DNA from: Kitasatospora terrestris
Lineage (GTDB): Bacteria; Actinomycetota; Actinomycetes; Streptomycetales; Streptomycetaceae
Length of the DNA: 64,000 nt
Reading direction: 5' to 3'
NCBI RefSeq assembly: GCF_039542905.1
Contig: NZ_BAABIS010000001.1
Coordinates: 7,440,001 to 7,504,000, forward strand
How positions within the stretch are numbered: the first letter of the stretch is position 1; the number at the start of each line of letters is the position of its first letter. Positions 51,410 through 60,001 of this stretch are shown piece by piece. The notes under the pieces were generated by a model that was not told the DNA's origin, ran no database searches, and saw only the letters and a program-made list of their open reading frames with translations. The position numbers and the translations under genes are program-made.

Positions 51410-52366
51410 ATGGAGTTTCGGACGGACATCCTCGGCGAACCCTACGAGGCCGTGGAACTGCCGCTGAGCCCCGACGAGGAGGGCGCCGTCTCCGCCACCC
51501 TCGTCCGGCGCCTCGTCCCCGGCTCGGACAAGGCCGTGCTCTACGTGCACGGCTACGTCGACTACTTCTTCCAGACCCACCTCGCCGACCACTTCACCGC
51601 CGCCGGCTACTCCTTCTACGCGCTCGACCTGCGCAAGTACGGCCGCTCGCTGCGCCCCCACCACTCGCCGAACTTCATCCGCGACCTCGCCGCCTACGAC
51701 GAGGAGCTCGACGAGGCCGCCCGCGTCATCCGCGAACTCGACGGCCACCGCACCCTGGTGGTCAACGGCCACTCCACCGGCGGCCTGGTCACCGCCCTGT
51801 GGGCGAACCGGCGCGCCGGGCGGGGCATCGTCGACGGGCTGTTCCTCAACAGCCCGTTCCTGTCGATGCCCGCCGCCCCGGCCGTCCGCACCCTCGGCGC
51901 CCCCGCGGTCGAGGCGATCGGCCGGCTCTCCGCCACCCGCAAGCTGCCCACCACGCTCAACCCGCACTACGTGCACAGCCTGCACCGCGAGCACCGCGGC
52001 GCGTGGGAGTTCGACCTCACCCTCAAGCCCGCCGAGGGCTTCCCGCTGTACGCCGGCTGGCTCGCCGCCATCCAGCGCGGCCACCGCCAGGTCCGGCGCG
52101 GCCTCGCCGTCGACTGCCCGATCCTGCTGATGGCCTCCACCGCCTCCATCGCCACCACCAAGTGGCACCCCACGCTGCACACCGCCGACGCTGTGCTGCG
52201 CGCCGACGACATCGCCGCGCTCGGCCCCCGCCTCGGCCGGCACGTCACCGTCGTCCGGATCGAGGGCGGCGTGCACGACCTGGTGCTCAGCGGCGAGCAG
52301 GCCCGCGACCAGGTCTTCGCCGAGCTCGACCGCTGGCTCGGCGCGTACGTGCCGGGTGCGGTGTGA
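51410..52366 (+). CDS. Alpha/beta hydrolase (serine hydrolase, lysophospholipase-like)
   Basis: A 318-residue alpha/beta hydrolase. The nucleophile elbow is VVNGHSTGGLVTALW (Ser near residue 124), HGYVDYFFQTHLADHFTAAG forms the oxyanion region, and the His is in RIEGGVHDLVLSG near the end; an Asp/Glu lies between. The composition of the N-terminal half (YSFYALDLRKYGRSLRPHHS) resembles monoglyceride lipases and lysophospholipases. No signal peptide. It is translationally coupled to the spermidine-synthase-like gene by a GTGA overlap. Confidence 0.9.
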   Translation: MEFRTDILGEPYEAVELPLSPDEEGAVSATLVRRLVPGSDKAVLYVHGYVDYFFQTHLADHFTAAGYSFYALDLRKYGRSLRPHHSPNFIRDLAAYDEELDEAARVIRELDGHRTLVVNGHSTGGLVTALWANRRAGRGIVDGLFLNSPFLSMPAAPAVRTLGAPAVEAIGRLSATRKLPTTLNPHYVHSLHREHRGAWEFDLTLKPAEGFPLYAGWLAAIQRGHRQVRRGLAVDCPILLMASTASIATTKWHPTLHTADAVLRADDIAALGPRLGRHVTVVRIEGGVHDLVLSGEQARDQVFAELDRWLGAYVPGAV

Positions 52367-53238
52367 GCGACGGGAGCGGTGCGGGCGACGGGAGCGGTGC
52401 GGGCGAGCCGCTGCCGGTGCAGCGGGCCGTCGCGCTCGGCACGGCGAAGCTGATGCCCGATCTGGACCGGGACGGCGGCTGGCTGCTCACCCTCGACGGC
52501 ACGCCGCAGTCGTACGTCGACCTGGCGGACCCGACCCACCTCGAGTTCGAGTACGTCCAGCGGATCGCACACCTGGTGGACACCGGGTTCCCGGCGGGCG
52601 AGGCCGTCGACGCGCTGCACCTCGGCGGCGGGGCGCTCACCCTGCCCCGCTACCTGGCCGCCACCCGGCCCGGCTCGCGGCAGCGGGTCGCCGAGATCGA
52701 CGGGCCGCTGATGGACCTGGTCGGCGAGGTGCTGCCCTGGCCGGACGGCATCGCGGTGCAGGTCGGGGACGCGCGCGAAGCACTGGCGCAGGCAGGGGAG
52801 GCGACGTACGACCTGGTGGTCGCCGACGTGTTCCGCGGCTCCCGTACCCCCGGGCACCTGACCAGCGTCGAGTTCCTGCGGCACGCGGCCGCCGCGCTGC
52901 GCCCCGGCGGGCGGTACGCCGCCAACCTCGCCGACGGCCCGCCGCTCGCCTTCGCCAAGGCGCAGGCCGCCACCGTCCGGGAAGTGTTCGAGTACAGCTG
53001 CCTGGTCGCCGAACCCGGCGTGCTGCGCGGCCGGCGCTACGGCAACGTCATGCTGCTCGGCTCCGACCGGCCGCTGCCCGAGGCCGAGTTGGCGCGCAAG
53101 GTCGCGGGCGACCCGTTCCCCGCGCGGATGGTCGGCGACGAGGAACTGGCCCGCTTCGTCCGCGGGGCCCGGCCGGTCACCGACGCCGAGGCCCAGGACT
53201 CCCCGCCACCGCCCGCCGGGGCGTTCAGCGTCGGCTGA
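52363..53238 (+). CDS. Spermidine-synthase-like methyltransferase-fold protein
   Basis: A 291-residue protein with the Rossmann fold of polyamine aminopropyltransferases: FEYVQRIAHLVDTGFPAGEA, LHLGGGALTLPRYLAATRPG (binding loop), RVAEIDGPLMDLVGEVLPWP, then VQVGDAREALAQAGEATYDL and VVADVFRGSRTPGHLTSVEF with the catalytic-site Asp. Actinobacteria have many such SpeE-like proteins lacking proven aminopropyl transfer, so the reaction is uncertain. The first residues come from a tandem 18-base repeat (52369-52404) coding DGSGAG twice. Coupled to the upstream hydrolase by a GTGA overlap. Confidence 0.83.
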   Translation: MSDGSGAGDGSGAGEPLPVQRAVALGTAKLMPDLDRDGGWLLTLDGTPQSYVDLADPTHLEFEYVQRIAHLVDTGFPAGEAVDALHLGGGALTLPRYLAATRPGSRQRVAEIDGPLMDLVGEVLPWPDGIAVQVGDAREALAQAGEATYDLVVADVFRGSRTPGHLTSVEFLRHAAAALRPGGRYAANLADGPPLAFAKAQAATVREVFEYSCLVAEPGVLRGRRYGNVMLLGSDRPLPEAELARKVAGDPFPARMVGDEELARFVRGARPVTDAEAQDSPPPPAGAFSVG

Positions 53239-53304
53239 AAACCCGTTGGCCCCGGGTCGGGGAGCCGGTGAGAATCGGGCTCCGACGAGGAGAGGGGCGG
53301 ACGC

Positions 53305-54360
53305 TTGGCGGTGTTCGGGTGCGGGGAGTGCGGTGCCCGGTTGACGGCCGCGGTGTCGGAGGTGGCCCTGCCGGCGCACGCCGCCCTCCGCGGCGGACAC
53401 GACCTGCTGCCACCGCTGCTGGAACCCGGCAGCTACGCCGTCGACCCCCGGCCGTACGGCCCGCCGTGGCAGCAGTGGGAGGACCTCGGAGCGGAACGGG
53501 CCGCGGAGCGCGGGCTGTTCGCGCCGCTGTGGGGAATCTCCGACGGCCCGACCGGGACGGTCGTCCTCGCGCCCGGCGACGTCGGCGGGGTGGTGCTCGT
53601 CCCGCAGTGGTGCGGCGAGGGCTGCCTGGGCGTCGGCGGGGCGGACCGGCCGAATCTGGCCTGCGCGGAGTGCGGCCTGCCGGTGGGCAGCCGGATCGAC
53701 GACTGCGGGCAGTGGCAGGCTGTCCGGCTGGACCCTCGCGCGGTGCGCCGACTGCCCGGAGCGCCGTCGGAACCCGCACCCGCCGGGTGGGAGGAGATCA
53801 CCGGGGAGGACCGGGCGCTGCCGCCGGTGGAGCCGCGCGGCTGGTGGAGCGACCGGTGGCAGGCCGCGACGGGGGCCGCGCTGGCCCACGTGGCCGCGGC
53901 CTCGGGCGGGCGGCCGGTGGCCGTCGTGGACCCGCAGGCCGCGCCGTACCTGGAACGGGCGCTCGCCGCGCTGCTGCCGGGCGGGGAGCCGGAGCGACGG
54001 CTGGCACTGGCCGGGCCCGGGCTCGGCGTACCCGACGCGGAGCTGCTGCTGGTGCCACTCCATCCGCAGAGCGGCGAGGTGTGGGCGCCGCCCGGAGGCG
54101 GCGGTGAGGCGGTCCTGGTCCCGCTCGCGGCCGAGGTGTGGGCGTGGCTGGTGTCCCCCGGCGAGCGGAGTCGACTGCCGGTGGTCGGTGGACTGCCGGA
54201 GGGAGTCGAGCGGGACGATCCGCTGCCGCTCCGGCCGGTGTGGGTGTTCGAGCCGTCGAGGCAGGTCTTCCGGGAGGTCCTGGCGTGGATGCCCGCAGTC
54301 CGGGAACCCTGGCTGCGGGCGGTCTTCGACCGGGCGTGGCGGAGCCCGTGGATGGCCTGA
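53305..54360 (+). CDS. Uncharacterised zinc-ribbon-containing protein
   Basis: A 351-residue soluble protein of unknown family. The N-terminus AVFGCGECGARLTAAVSEVA and the central WCGEGCLGVGG and NLACAECGLPVGSRIDDCG hold CxxC pairs able to bind zinc. The rest is rich in Pro, Leu, Val and Trp, with a strand-rich middle (GRPVAVVDPQAAPYLERALA) and no catalytic motif. TTG at 53305 is taken as the start because GAGGAGAGGGG lies seven bases before it; GTG 53311 is an alternative. Confidence 0.68.
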   Translation: MAVFGCGECGARLTAAVSEVALPAHAALRGGHDLLPPLLEPGSYAVDPRPYGPPWQQWEDLGAERAAERGLFAPLWGISDGPTGTVVLAPGDVGGVVLVPQWCGEGCLGVGGADRPNLACAECGLPVGSRIDDCGQWQAVRLDPRAVRRLPGAPSEPAPAGWEEITGEDRALPPVEPRGWWSDRWQAATGAALAHVAAASGGRPVAVVDPQAAPYLERALAALLPGGEPERRLALAGPGLGVPDAELLLVPLHPQSGEVWAPPGGGGEAVLVPLAAEVWAWLVSPGERSRLPVVGGLPEGVERDDPLPLRPVWVFEPSRQVFREVLAWMPAVREPWLRAVFDRAWRSPWMA

Positions 54361-54399
54361 CGGCGGTGTGCTGACGCGTCGGGGCCCTGTGCCGACCCG

Positions 54400-55152
54400 T
54401 CAGAGGGTGTGGCGGACCCAGACGTTCGGCTCCACGTAGACGGCGCTGTCGGCGGCGAGGTCGCAGTGGACCGGGGCGAGGGCGGTCGGGACGGTCACCG
54501 GGCCGTCGGTGTCGAAGGGCAGGCCGGTCCACTCGCGCCACTCGGCGAGCGAACCGGAGATGGTCATCGACGCCGGGGCGACCTTCTCCACGGTCGCACC
54601 CGCGCGGACGTGCACCCGCAGCCACGGGTCGTGCGGCAGCCCGTCCTGCTCGCGCACCCGGAACGCGTACTCCGACATCGGGGACTGCGGCTCCAGGTGC
54701 TTGGCGCTCGGGCGGACCGGGGCGACCACCGCCGGGAACCCGTGGCGGCGCGCGTTGTCCCGCATCGCGCCGAGCAGGACGCCGGACAGGCCGCGGCCCT
54801 GGAGGTCCGGGCGGACCGCGATCTCCAGCGCCGTCACCAGGTCCGGACGGTCGCCGCGGGCGTGGTCGGCGAACGCCCAGAGCAGCACCATGTCCCAGCC
54901 CCGGTCGGGGAGGCCGGCGGCGCGCTTCGGGTTCGCCTGGTGGAACGGGACGCTCAGGCCGCGCCCGACCAGTTCGCCGTCCGCGTCCGTCGCCACCAGC
55001 ACGAACTCGGGGAACAGCTCCGGGACCCGGCCCAGATGGGCGCCCGCGACCGGGTCATGCAGCATGAACGGCTGCCAGCTGTCCGGCATCTGCCACAGGG
55101 CCGGGGTGAGGTGCGGACGGTCGGCGAGCGTGGTGACGGTGAGCGCGTTCAT
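54400..55152 (-). CDS. GNAT-like N-acetyltransferase
   Basis: A 250-residue protein with a GNAT core at about 50-150: FVLVATDADGELVGRGLSVP, VTALEIAVRPDLQGRGLSGV (acetyl-CoA loop QGRGLS), and LLGAMRDNARRHGFPAVVAP. The C-terminal 90 residues (DPWLRVHVRAGATVEKVAPA and on) resemble a second, degenerate acyltransferase half. ATG at 55152 preferred to 55161 on the basis of family starts. The acceptor is unknown. Confidence 0.83.
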   Translation of the reverse strand: MNALTVTTLADRPHLTPALWQMPDSWQPFMLHDPVAGAHLGRVPELFPEFVLVATDADGELVGRGLSVPFHQANPKRAAGLPDRGWDMVLLWAFADHARGDRPDLVTALEIAVRPDLQGRGLSGVLLGAMRDNARRHGFPAVVAPVRPSAKHLEPQSPMSEYAFRVREQDGLPHDPWLRVHVRAGATVEKVAPASMTISGSLAEWREWTGLPFDTDGPVTVPTALAPVHCDLAADSAVYVEPNVWVRHTL

Positions 55153-55318
55153 GAGCAGCACCCTAGGCGGGCCGCCGGAGGGTGGGCATCCGGTTTGTTC
55201 GCGTGGTGTGCGTCACTCCGTGGCCGTTCGGTCACCCCACGGTCACAGTGGGGTTGTAATGTGACATTGCATTCGCCGGAAGGTCCGGAAATGCGAAGCC
55301 CAGGGGAGGACTTTTCCC

Positions 55319-55753
55319 ATGTCTCGCAAGCTCGTGCTCGCGGCCGGTGCCGCCGGCCTCGCGCTGATCGCCGTCGCGCCCGCCACCGCGTCCGCCCAGA
55401 CCACCGCCACCACCACGGTGTGCGGCGCGTCCGGGCTGCAGGCCGGCCTCAACACCCGCGTCTGCGCCGACATCACCGGCGACCAGGTCGAGGTGTACGG
55501 CCGCGTCTCGCTCGCCGGCCCGCCCAGCCCCGGCAGCCCGTCGCCGTTCGGGCAGGAGCTGTTCACCACGCTGACCAGTGAGGCGCCCGCGGGGACGCTG
55601 AGCCGGTCGGTGATCTTCAACTCCTCGATCGTCGAGGTGCGGGGGATCTCCGGGACGGTCGCGTGCGGCTCGACCGTGAAGGCCGGCTTCGCCGTGGCGA
55701 GCTACCCGTGGTCGCCGCGACCGGTCAGCCTGGAGACCACCGTCACCTGCTGA
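55319..55753 (+). CDS. Small secreted protein of unknown function
   Basis: A 144-residue protein with a Sec signal peptide (MSRKLVLAAGAAGLALIAVA, cleavage after ASA near 26). The mature part is beta-rich and has four cysteines (TTTVCGASG, TRVCADIT, TVACGST, and the C-terminal TVTC) that could form two disulfides. No family known to me. The upstream 157 bases are comparatively AT-rich, consistent with a strong promoter, and GGGGAGG lies ten bases before the ATG. Confidence 0.72.
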   Translation: MSRKLVLAAGAAGLALIAVAPATASAQTTATTTVCGASGLQAGLNTRVCADITGDQVEVYGRVSLAGPPSPGSPSPFGQELFTTLTSEAPAGTLSRSVIFNSSIVEVRGISGTVACGSTVKAGFAVASYPWSPRPVSLETTVTC

Positions 55754-55801
55754 CACCCGCATCCGCCGACCCGGCTCGCCCACCCCTCCGGAGGGCGAGC
55801 C

Positions 55802-56195
55802 GGGCTCCGGCGGTTGCCGTGCGTGCGCCTCCGGCGGGGGGAGACCCGCGAGAACGGAGCCGCCTTCGGCGGGGAGAACGTGCTCTCGGCGGGGAGCTCG
55901 CCTTCGGCGGGGAAGGCCCGTGCGAGAGCGGATCCGCCTCCGGCGGGGAGCTCGCCTTCGGCGTGGAGGCGCCTCCGGCGGGGGCCGCCTCGGGCGGGGG
56001 AACGTGCTCTCGGCGGCGAGCTCACTTTCGGTGGGGAAGGCCCGTGCGAGAGCGGATCCGCCTCCGGCGGGGAGCTCGCCTTTGGCGTGGAGGCGCCTCC
56101 GGCGGGGGCCGCCTTCGGCGGGAGGCCTGGGCGAGAGCGGATCCGCCTCCGCGGGGGAGGGCGTGCTGTCGGCGGGGAGTTCGTCTTCGGCCGGG
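55802..56195. repeat. Intergenic minisatellite of CTCCGGCGGGG-type units
   Basis: About eighteen variants of a short unit (GCCTCCGGCGGGG, GCCTTCGGCGGGG, TCTCGGCGGGG and so on) fill nearly 400 bases between the secreted protein and the LacI gene. On a larger scale, two nearly identical stretches of about 80 bases, starting at 55911 and 56035 (offset 124 bases), contain AGAGCGGATCCGCCTCCGGC, and a third partial copy begins near 56127. Each unit can form a tiny GCC/GGC hairpin. Open frames crossing it are low-complexity and not considered genes. Confidence 0.85.
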
Positions 56196-56201
56196 GGTGG
56201 G

Positions 56202-57200
56202 TCAGGTTGTGGGGGGTGGGGCGGTGGTGGCGCGGATGACGAGTTCGGGGTCGAAGAGGAGTTCGCCGAGGGGGACGTCGCGGGCGGTGACGAGGGCGAG
56301 GACGGAGCGGCCGACTTCGAGGGCGAGGCGGTCGGCGGGCTGGCGGACGGTGGTGAGGGGCGGGTCGGTGAACTCGGTGATGGTGGTGCCGTCGTAGCCG
56401 ATGACGGAGACGTCGTCCGGGACGGTGCGGCCGTGGCGGCGGATGCCGCGGATCGCGCCGAGGGCCATGAGGTCGCTGGCGGCGACGATCGCGGTGGCGC
56501 CGAGCCCGAGCAGGGTGGCGGCGGCGGCCTGGCCGCCTTCGACGGTGTAGGACTGGCGGATCACCCGGCGTTCGGCGTCCTCGATGCCGCGTCGGCGCAT
56601 CGCGGTGAGGAAGCCCTCGACGCGCCGGTCGGCGGGGTGGTTGCCGGCCGGTCCGGAGGCCATGCCGATGGTGCGGTGGCCGAGCCGGTGGAGGTGGTCG
56701 ACGGCGAGTTCGGCGGCGAGCCGGTCGTCGGTGGAGTAGACGGGTACCGGGTGGCCGTCCGCGAACGGGCCGTTGACGCCGATATACGGGATGCGGCGGT
56801 CGCGCAGCATGCCGTAGGTGGAGGTGTCGGCTCCGACGAGGGTGTTGCTGGCGGAGAGGAAGACGACGGCGGCGACGCCGCGGTCGACCAGTTCGGCGAT
56901 GAACTCGCGTTCCTGGACGCCGCCGGGGAATGCCGGGCAGAGCACCGTCTTGAGGCCGTGCGGGGCGAGCGCGGACTCGATGCGTTCGGCGACGTCGGCG
57001 AAGAACGGGTTGGAGACGTGCTCGGTGACCACGGCGATCAGCTGGCCGGGCCGGGGGCGTTCGTAGCCGAGCTCGGCCATCGCCTCCTCGACGGCGTCGC
57101 GGGTCTTCTTGGCGACGCCCTGCCGCCGGTTGATCACCCGGCTGACGGTCGCCTCGCTGACTCCGGCGCGTGCGGCGACCTCGGTGATCCCGACCTTCAT
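56202..57200 (-). CDS. LacI-family transcriptional regulator
   Basis: A 332-residue repressor: N-terminal LacI HTH and hinge (GITEVAARAGVSEATVSRVI, NRRQGVAKKTRDAVEEAMAE, residues about 3-60), then a periplasmic-binding-protein-like sugar-binding core (about 60-330; VTEHVSNPFFADVAERIESA, TIGMASGPAGNHPADRRVEG, SVIGYDGTTITEFTDPPLTT). It is divergent from a secreted glycosidase-like gene and probably represses it through the operator at 57291, being induced by an oligosaccharide. ATG 57200 agrees with family starts. Confidence 0.93.
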   Translation of the reverse strand: MKVGITEVAARAGVSEATVSRVINRRQGVAKKTRDAVEEAMAELGYERPRPGQLIAVVTEHVSNPFFADVAERIESALAPHGLKTVLCPAFPGGVQEREFIAELVDRGVAAVVFLSASNTLVGADTSTYGMLRDRRIPYIGVNGPFADGHPVPVYSTDDRLAAELAVDHLHRLGHRTIGMASGPAGNHPADRRVEGFLTAMRRRGIEDAERRVIRQSYTVEGGQAAAATLLGLGATAIVAASDLMALGAIRGIRRHGRTVPDDVSVIGYDGTTITEFTDPPLTTVRQPADRLALEVGRSVLALVTARDVPLGELLFDPELVIRATTAPPPTT

Positions 57201-57290
57201 GCGACCCCTTCCACGGCGGCGGTGACCTGCATCATACGGCTGCCGGGCGGCGCCGTGACGGACTCGGGGAGGCTGATTGCACGGCATGGG

Positions 57291-57302
57291 TGAAAGTTTT
57301 CA
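57291..57302. promoter_or_regulatory. Putative LacI-type operator
   Basis: TGAAAGTTTTCA has five-base inverted arms, TGAAA and TTTCA, like many LacI/GalR operators, and lies between the divergent LacI and glycosidase genes. Confidence 0.5.
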
Positions 57303-57343
57303 GTCCAGCACTCGCTGAATCTGAGAAATATTCCACCGATCCA

Positions 57344-57373
57344 TTGCAGGCCCCCGAGCGCCGCTGTTAGCGT
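57344..57373 (+). promoter_or_regulatory. Putative promoter of the glycosidase-like gene
   Basis: TTGCAG and TAGCGT are 18 bases apart, 44 bases before the ATG of the secreted protein; the operator lies just upstream of the -35 box. Confidence 0.45.
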
Positions 57374-57417
57374 CCCTCGCGGTCCACCCACCGTCACCCT
57401 CACGTCCGGGAGAACCC

Positions 57418-59388
57418 ATGAGGCGCGCCCACCTGCCGCTGCTCACCGCGATCGCCCTGCTCGTCCCGCTCGCGCCGTACACCGCCGCCACCGCCGCGCA
57501 CGCCGCGCCGGCGAAGGGGATGGTGCCTCTGGCCGTCACCAATCCCGGGTTCGAGAAGGGCACCAAGGGCTGGACCTTCAGCGCCGGCACCGGTGTCGGC
57601 ACCAACCATCCGCACGGCGGCGCCCGGCAGGCGTACCTGGACGGGGGTGCGGGGAAGCGGGTCAGTCAGACCGTCACGGCGGCCGCCTCCGGGCGCTTCG
57701 ACATCTCCGCGTGGATCGCCACCGGTGGCCCGAACGGTCGGTTCACAGTGAAGGTGAACGGTGTCGGGGCGGGCTCGGTGGTGCTGCCGGCGCGCACCGC
57801 GTACGCCCGCTACACGGTGAGCCGGGTCGTGGTGGAGCGCGGCGACCTGCTGGAGATCGCGTTCGAGTCCGGTGACGCCTGGGTCAACGCGGACGACGTG
57901 ATGGTCTCCCCGGCGGCTCCGGCCGACCCGGTCGCGACCTCCTCCGACCCGAAGGTCGTCGAGATGTTCGACTGGGCGAAGCGCAAGGCCAACTCCTGGG
58001 TGCAGCTGCCCGGCACCGTCGGCGCGATCAACGTGGACGAGAACCGCACGAGCGGCAGCGGCACCGGCGCGTACGGCCCGTCGTACTGGGCGGGCTACGC
58101 CAACCGCAGCGGCTACTACTCGCGCGACATGACGCACCAGCTGGTCGGCGCCCAGGTGCTGGGCCTGAACGCGGAGAACCGCGCCATGCTGCGCTCCTTC
58201 GCCGCTTCGGCCACGGAGGCGCACAAGTACTACCCGGTGTGGGCGCTGAACTTCGACACCACCACCTACCTGGCGATCGACTACCAGAACTCGGGCAGCT
58301 TCGTCCGGGAGGTGCCGGCCACCTTCGAGCTGGTGGAGAAGGCCAACCAGGCGTACCGGTGGAGCGGCGACCGCGCGTACGTGGAGGATCCGGCGCTCTG
58401 GGACTTCTACCGGCACGCCACAAGTGAGTTCATCGACCTGCACAACGGCGCCAAGGACAACGGCCCGGGCGTCGCGGTCGCGGAGGGCACCGGCGGCGGG
58501 ATCTTCCAGGGCACCGCCAGCTACGACGAGCAGGGCGGCGAGAGCCTGGCGGAGGCGGGCGACGGCATCGCCTCGCAGTACCAGGCGCTGCTGGCGGTCG
58601 CCTCGCTGGCGCGCGGCCGTGGCGACACCGCGGTCGCCGAGGCGTACGACGCCCGGGCGGCCGCGTTGAAGGCGTACTTCAACGACGACTGGAGCGGATC
58701 CGGCTCGGGTGCGGAGATGGTGCGCGGCTACTCCACCGACGGCCGGGTGTTCACCGGCTGGGGCAAGGAGAACAGCTGGTTCATGCCGATGAAGCAGATC
58801 ATCGAGCCGGGGCCGCGCAACGACGCCTACCTCGACTACATCGACCAGCAGGCGCAGGGTCCGGCCCGCCCGCGGAACATCGAGGCGTACACCTACCTGC
58901 CCGACACCTTCTTCGCCAACGGCCGGCCCGACACCGCGTGGAAGTGGATGGGCTACGTCTACGACCAGCGCGACACCCAGCACATCAACGCCGCGCAGGG
59001 CCCCAACGGCGACTACCCGGAGGTGTCGTTCACCCTGGTCGGCCAGACCGTGGCCGGGCTGCTGGGCCTGACCCCCGACGCCCCGAACCGGTCGCTGACC
59101 ACCATCTCCCGGCTGCCTTCCGGCATGGACTGGCTGCAGGTGGCCGACATCCCGGTCGGCGGGGACACCGTCACGCTGCGCCAGGACGGCGCGACCGGCA
59201 CCACCCTCACCAACAACTCGGCGACCGGGACGTACACCTGGGAGGCCCGCTTCCCCGGCGCGCACGCCACCGTCACGGTGAACGGCGTGCCGCAGACCGC
59301 CCTCGCCGGCAGCGACCACGGGGTGGCGTACAGCTCCGCCACCGTCACCGTCGCCCCGGGCGCCACGGTCACGGTGACCGCCGGCTGA
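57418..59388 (+). CDS. Secreted six-hairpin glycosidase-like protein with N-terminal carbohydrate-binding domain
   Basis: A 656-residue exported protein: signal peptide (1-30, ending AHAAP), a jelly-roll carbohydrate-binding-like domain (about 38-165; NPGFEKGTKGWTFSAGTGVG, VVVERGDLLEIAFESG), and a long helical catalytic-type domain (about 170-570) with SYWAGYANRSGYYSRDMTHQ, EMVRGYSTDGRVFTGWGKEN and NAAQGPNGDYPEVSFTLVGQ, in the manner of (alpha/alpha)6 glycosidases. A small beta domain ends the protein. The exact glycosidase family and catalytic acids cannot be fixed by eye. Regulation by the divergent LacI protein is likely; it is followed by a terminator. Confidence 0.78.
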   Translation: MRRAHLPLLTAIALLVPLAPYTAATAAHAAPAKGMVPLAVTNPGFEKGTKGWTFSAGTGVGTNHPHGGARQAYLDGGAGKRVSQTVTAAASGRFDISAWIATGGPNGRFTVKVNGVGAGSVVLPARTAYARYTVSRVVVERGDLLEIAFESGDAWVNADDVMVSPAAPADPVATSSDPKVVEMFDWAKRKANSWVQLPGTVGAINVDENRTSGSGTGAYGPSYWAGYANRSGYYSRDMTHQLVGAQVLGLNAENRAMLRSFAASATEAHKYYPVWALNFDTTTYLAIDYQNSGSFVREVPATFELVEKANQAYRWSGDRAYVEDPALWDFYRHATSEFIDLHNGAKDNGPGVAVAEGTGGGIFQGTASYDEQGGESLAEAGDGIASQYQALLAVASLARGRGDTAVAEAYDARAAALKAYFNDDWSGSGSGAEMVRGYSTDGRVFTGWGKENSWFMPMKQIIEPGPRNDAYLDYIDQQAQGPARPRNIEAYTYLPDTFFANGRPDTAWKWMGYVYDQRDTQHINAAQGPNGDYPEVSFTLVGQTVAGLLGLTPDAPNRSLTTISRLPSGMDWLQVADIPVGGDTVTLRQDGATGTTLTNNSATGTYTWEARFPGAHATVTVNGVPQTALAGSDHGVAYSSATVTVAPGATVTVTAG

Positions 59389-59411
59389 TCCCACTCGTCT
59401 GACGCGACGTC

Positions 59412-59451
59412 AACCCCCGCCCACCGGACATCCTTTCGGAGGGCGGGGGTT
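59412..59451 (+). terminator. Terminator after the glycosidase-like gene
   Basis: AACCCCCGCCC and its exact complement flank an 18-base loop, followed by TCTTTCCT. Confidence 0.65.
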
Positions 59452-59468
59452 CTTTCCTGTCGGGAAAG
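59452..59468. promoter_or_regulatory. Inverted repeat 1, candidate HTH operator
   Basis: CTTTCC and GGAAAG arms around a five-base centre. It shares arm sequence and spacing with the second repeat eight bases downstream, upstream of a membrane-protein/HTH operon. Confidence 0.55.
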
Positions 59469-59476
59469 TCCGTGCT

Positions 59477-59495
59477 ACTTTCCTGAGAGGAAAGT
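59477..59495. promoter_or_regulatory. Inverted repeat 2, candidate HTH operator
   Basis: ACTTTCC and GGAAAGT arms around a five-base centre, 26 bases centre to centre from repeat 1 and 32 bases before the membrane-protein ATG. The small winged-helix protein encoded next is the likely ligand. Confidence 0.6.
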
Positions 59496-59527
59496 CGCAT
59501 CCGACGCCGTGGAAGGCGGGCAGCCGT

Positions 59528-60001
59528 ATGAAACCCGACGAGGCTCGAGCCGCGCTCGACGACCTGCAGTACCGGCACCGGCAGACCCGAGCCGCCTCCG
59601 CGCGGTACGGGTTCTCCGGGGCGAACGTGCTGGTCGCGGCGGTGGCCCTGTTCATCTCCTTCGCCTCCTTCGACCTGCCCAACCCGTGGGGCGGCGCGGT
59701 GCTGTTCCCCGCGGTGGGCCTGTTGGCCGTGCAGCTGACGGTCTGTCTGCGCCGGGCCCCGGTGCGCCTGCCGCTCGGCGGGCGGCAGGCGGTGCTGGCC
59801 GCCGCGGCGGGCGTCGCCCTGGTGGCGGTCTTCCGGCTGCTGGCGGGGGCGGCGGGCGCGGCCGGGGTGCCGGCGCCGCACGCGGTGGCGGCGGCCGCGG
59901 TCTGCCTGGCCGGTCTGGTGGCGGCCGGCCGGGTGCGGGCCGCGGCGACGGTGCCGGGCCGGGCGCCCGCGGAGCCGGATCCGGGCACCGATGGACAGTG
60001 A
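59528..60001 (+). CDS. Membrane protein of unknown function
   Basis: A 157-residue protein with a charged N-terminus (MKPDEARAALDDLQYRHRQT) and about four hydrophobic segments (about 33-50, 56-74, 86-108, 115-135). No family recognised, but Streptomyces often pair such a protein with a MarR-like winged-helix protein, as here, with an 11-base overlap. It lies behind two matched inverted repeats that probably form the operon's operator. Confidence 0.72.
   Translation: MKPDEARAALDDLQYRHRQTRAASARYGFSGANVLVAAVALFISFASFDLPNPWGGAVLFPAVGLLAVQLTVCLRRAPVRLPLGGRQAVLAAAAGVALVAVFRLLAGAAGAAGVPAPHAVAAAAVCLAGLVAAGRVRAAATVPGRAPAEPDPGTDGQ

Noticed and set aside
55802..56195. CRISPR-like array
   Set aside because: Units are 11-13 bases, imperfect and irregularly spaced without unique spacers, and no cas genes are near.
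55814..57293. Plus-strand frames across the minisatellite and the LacI gene
   Set aside because: They arise from the repeat tract and the antisense of LacI; sequence is low-complexity and lacks similarity to any family.
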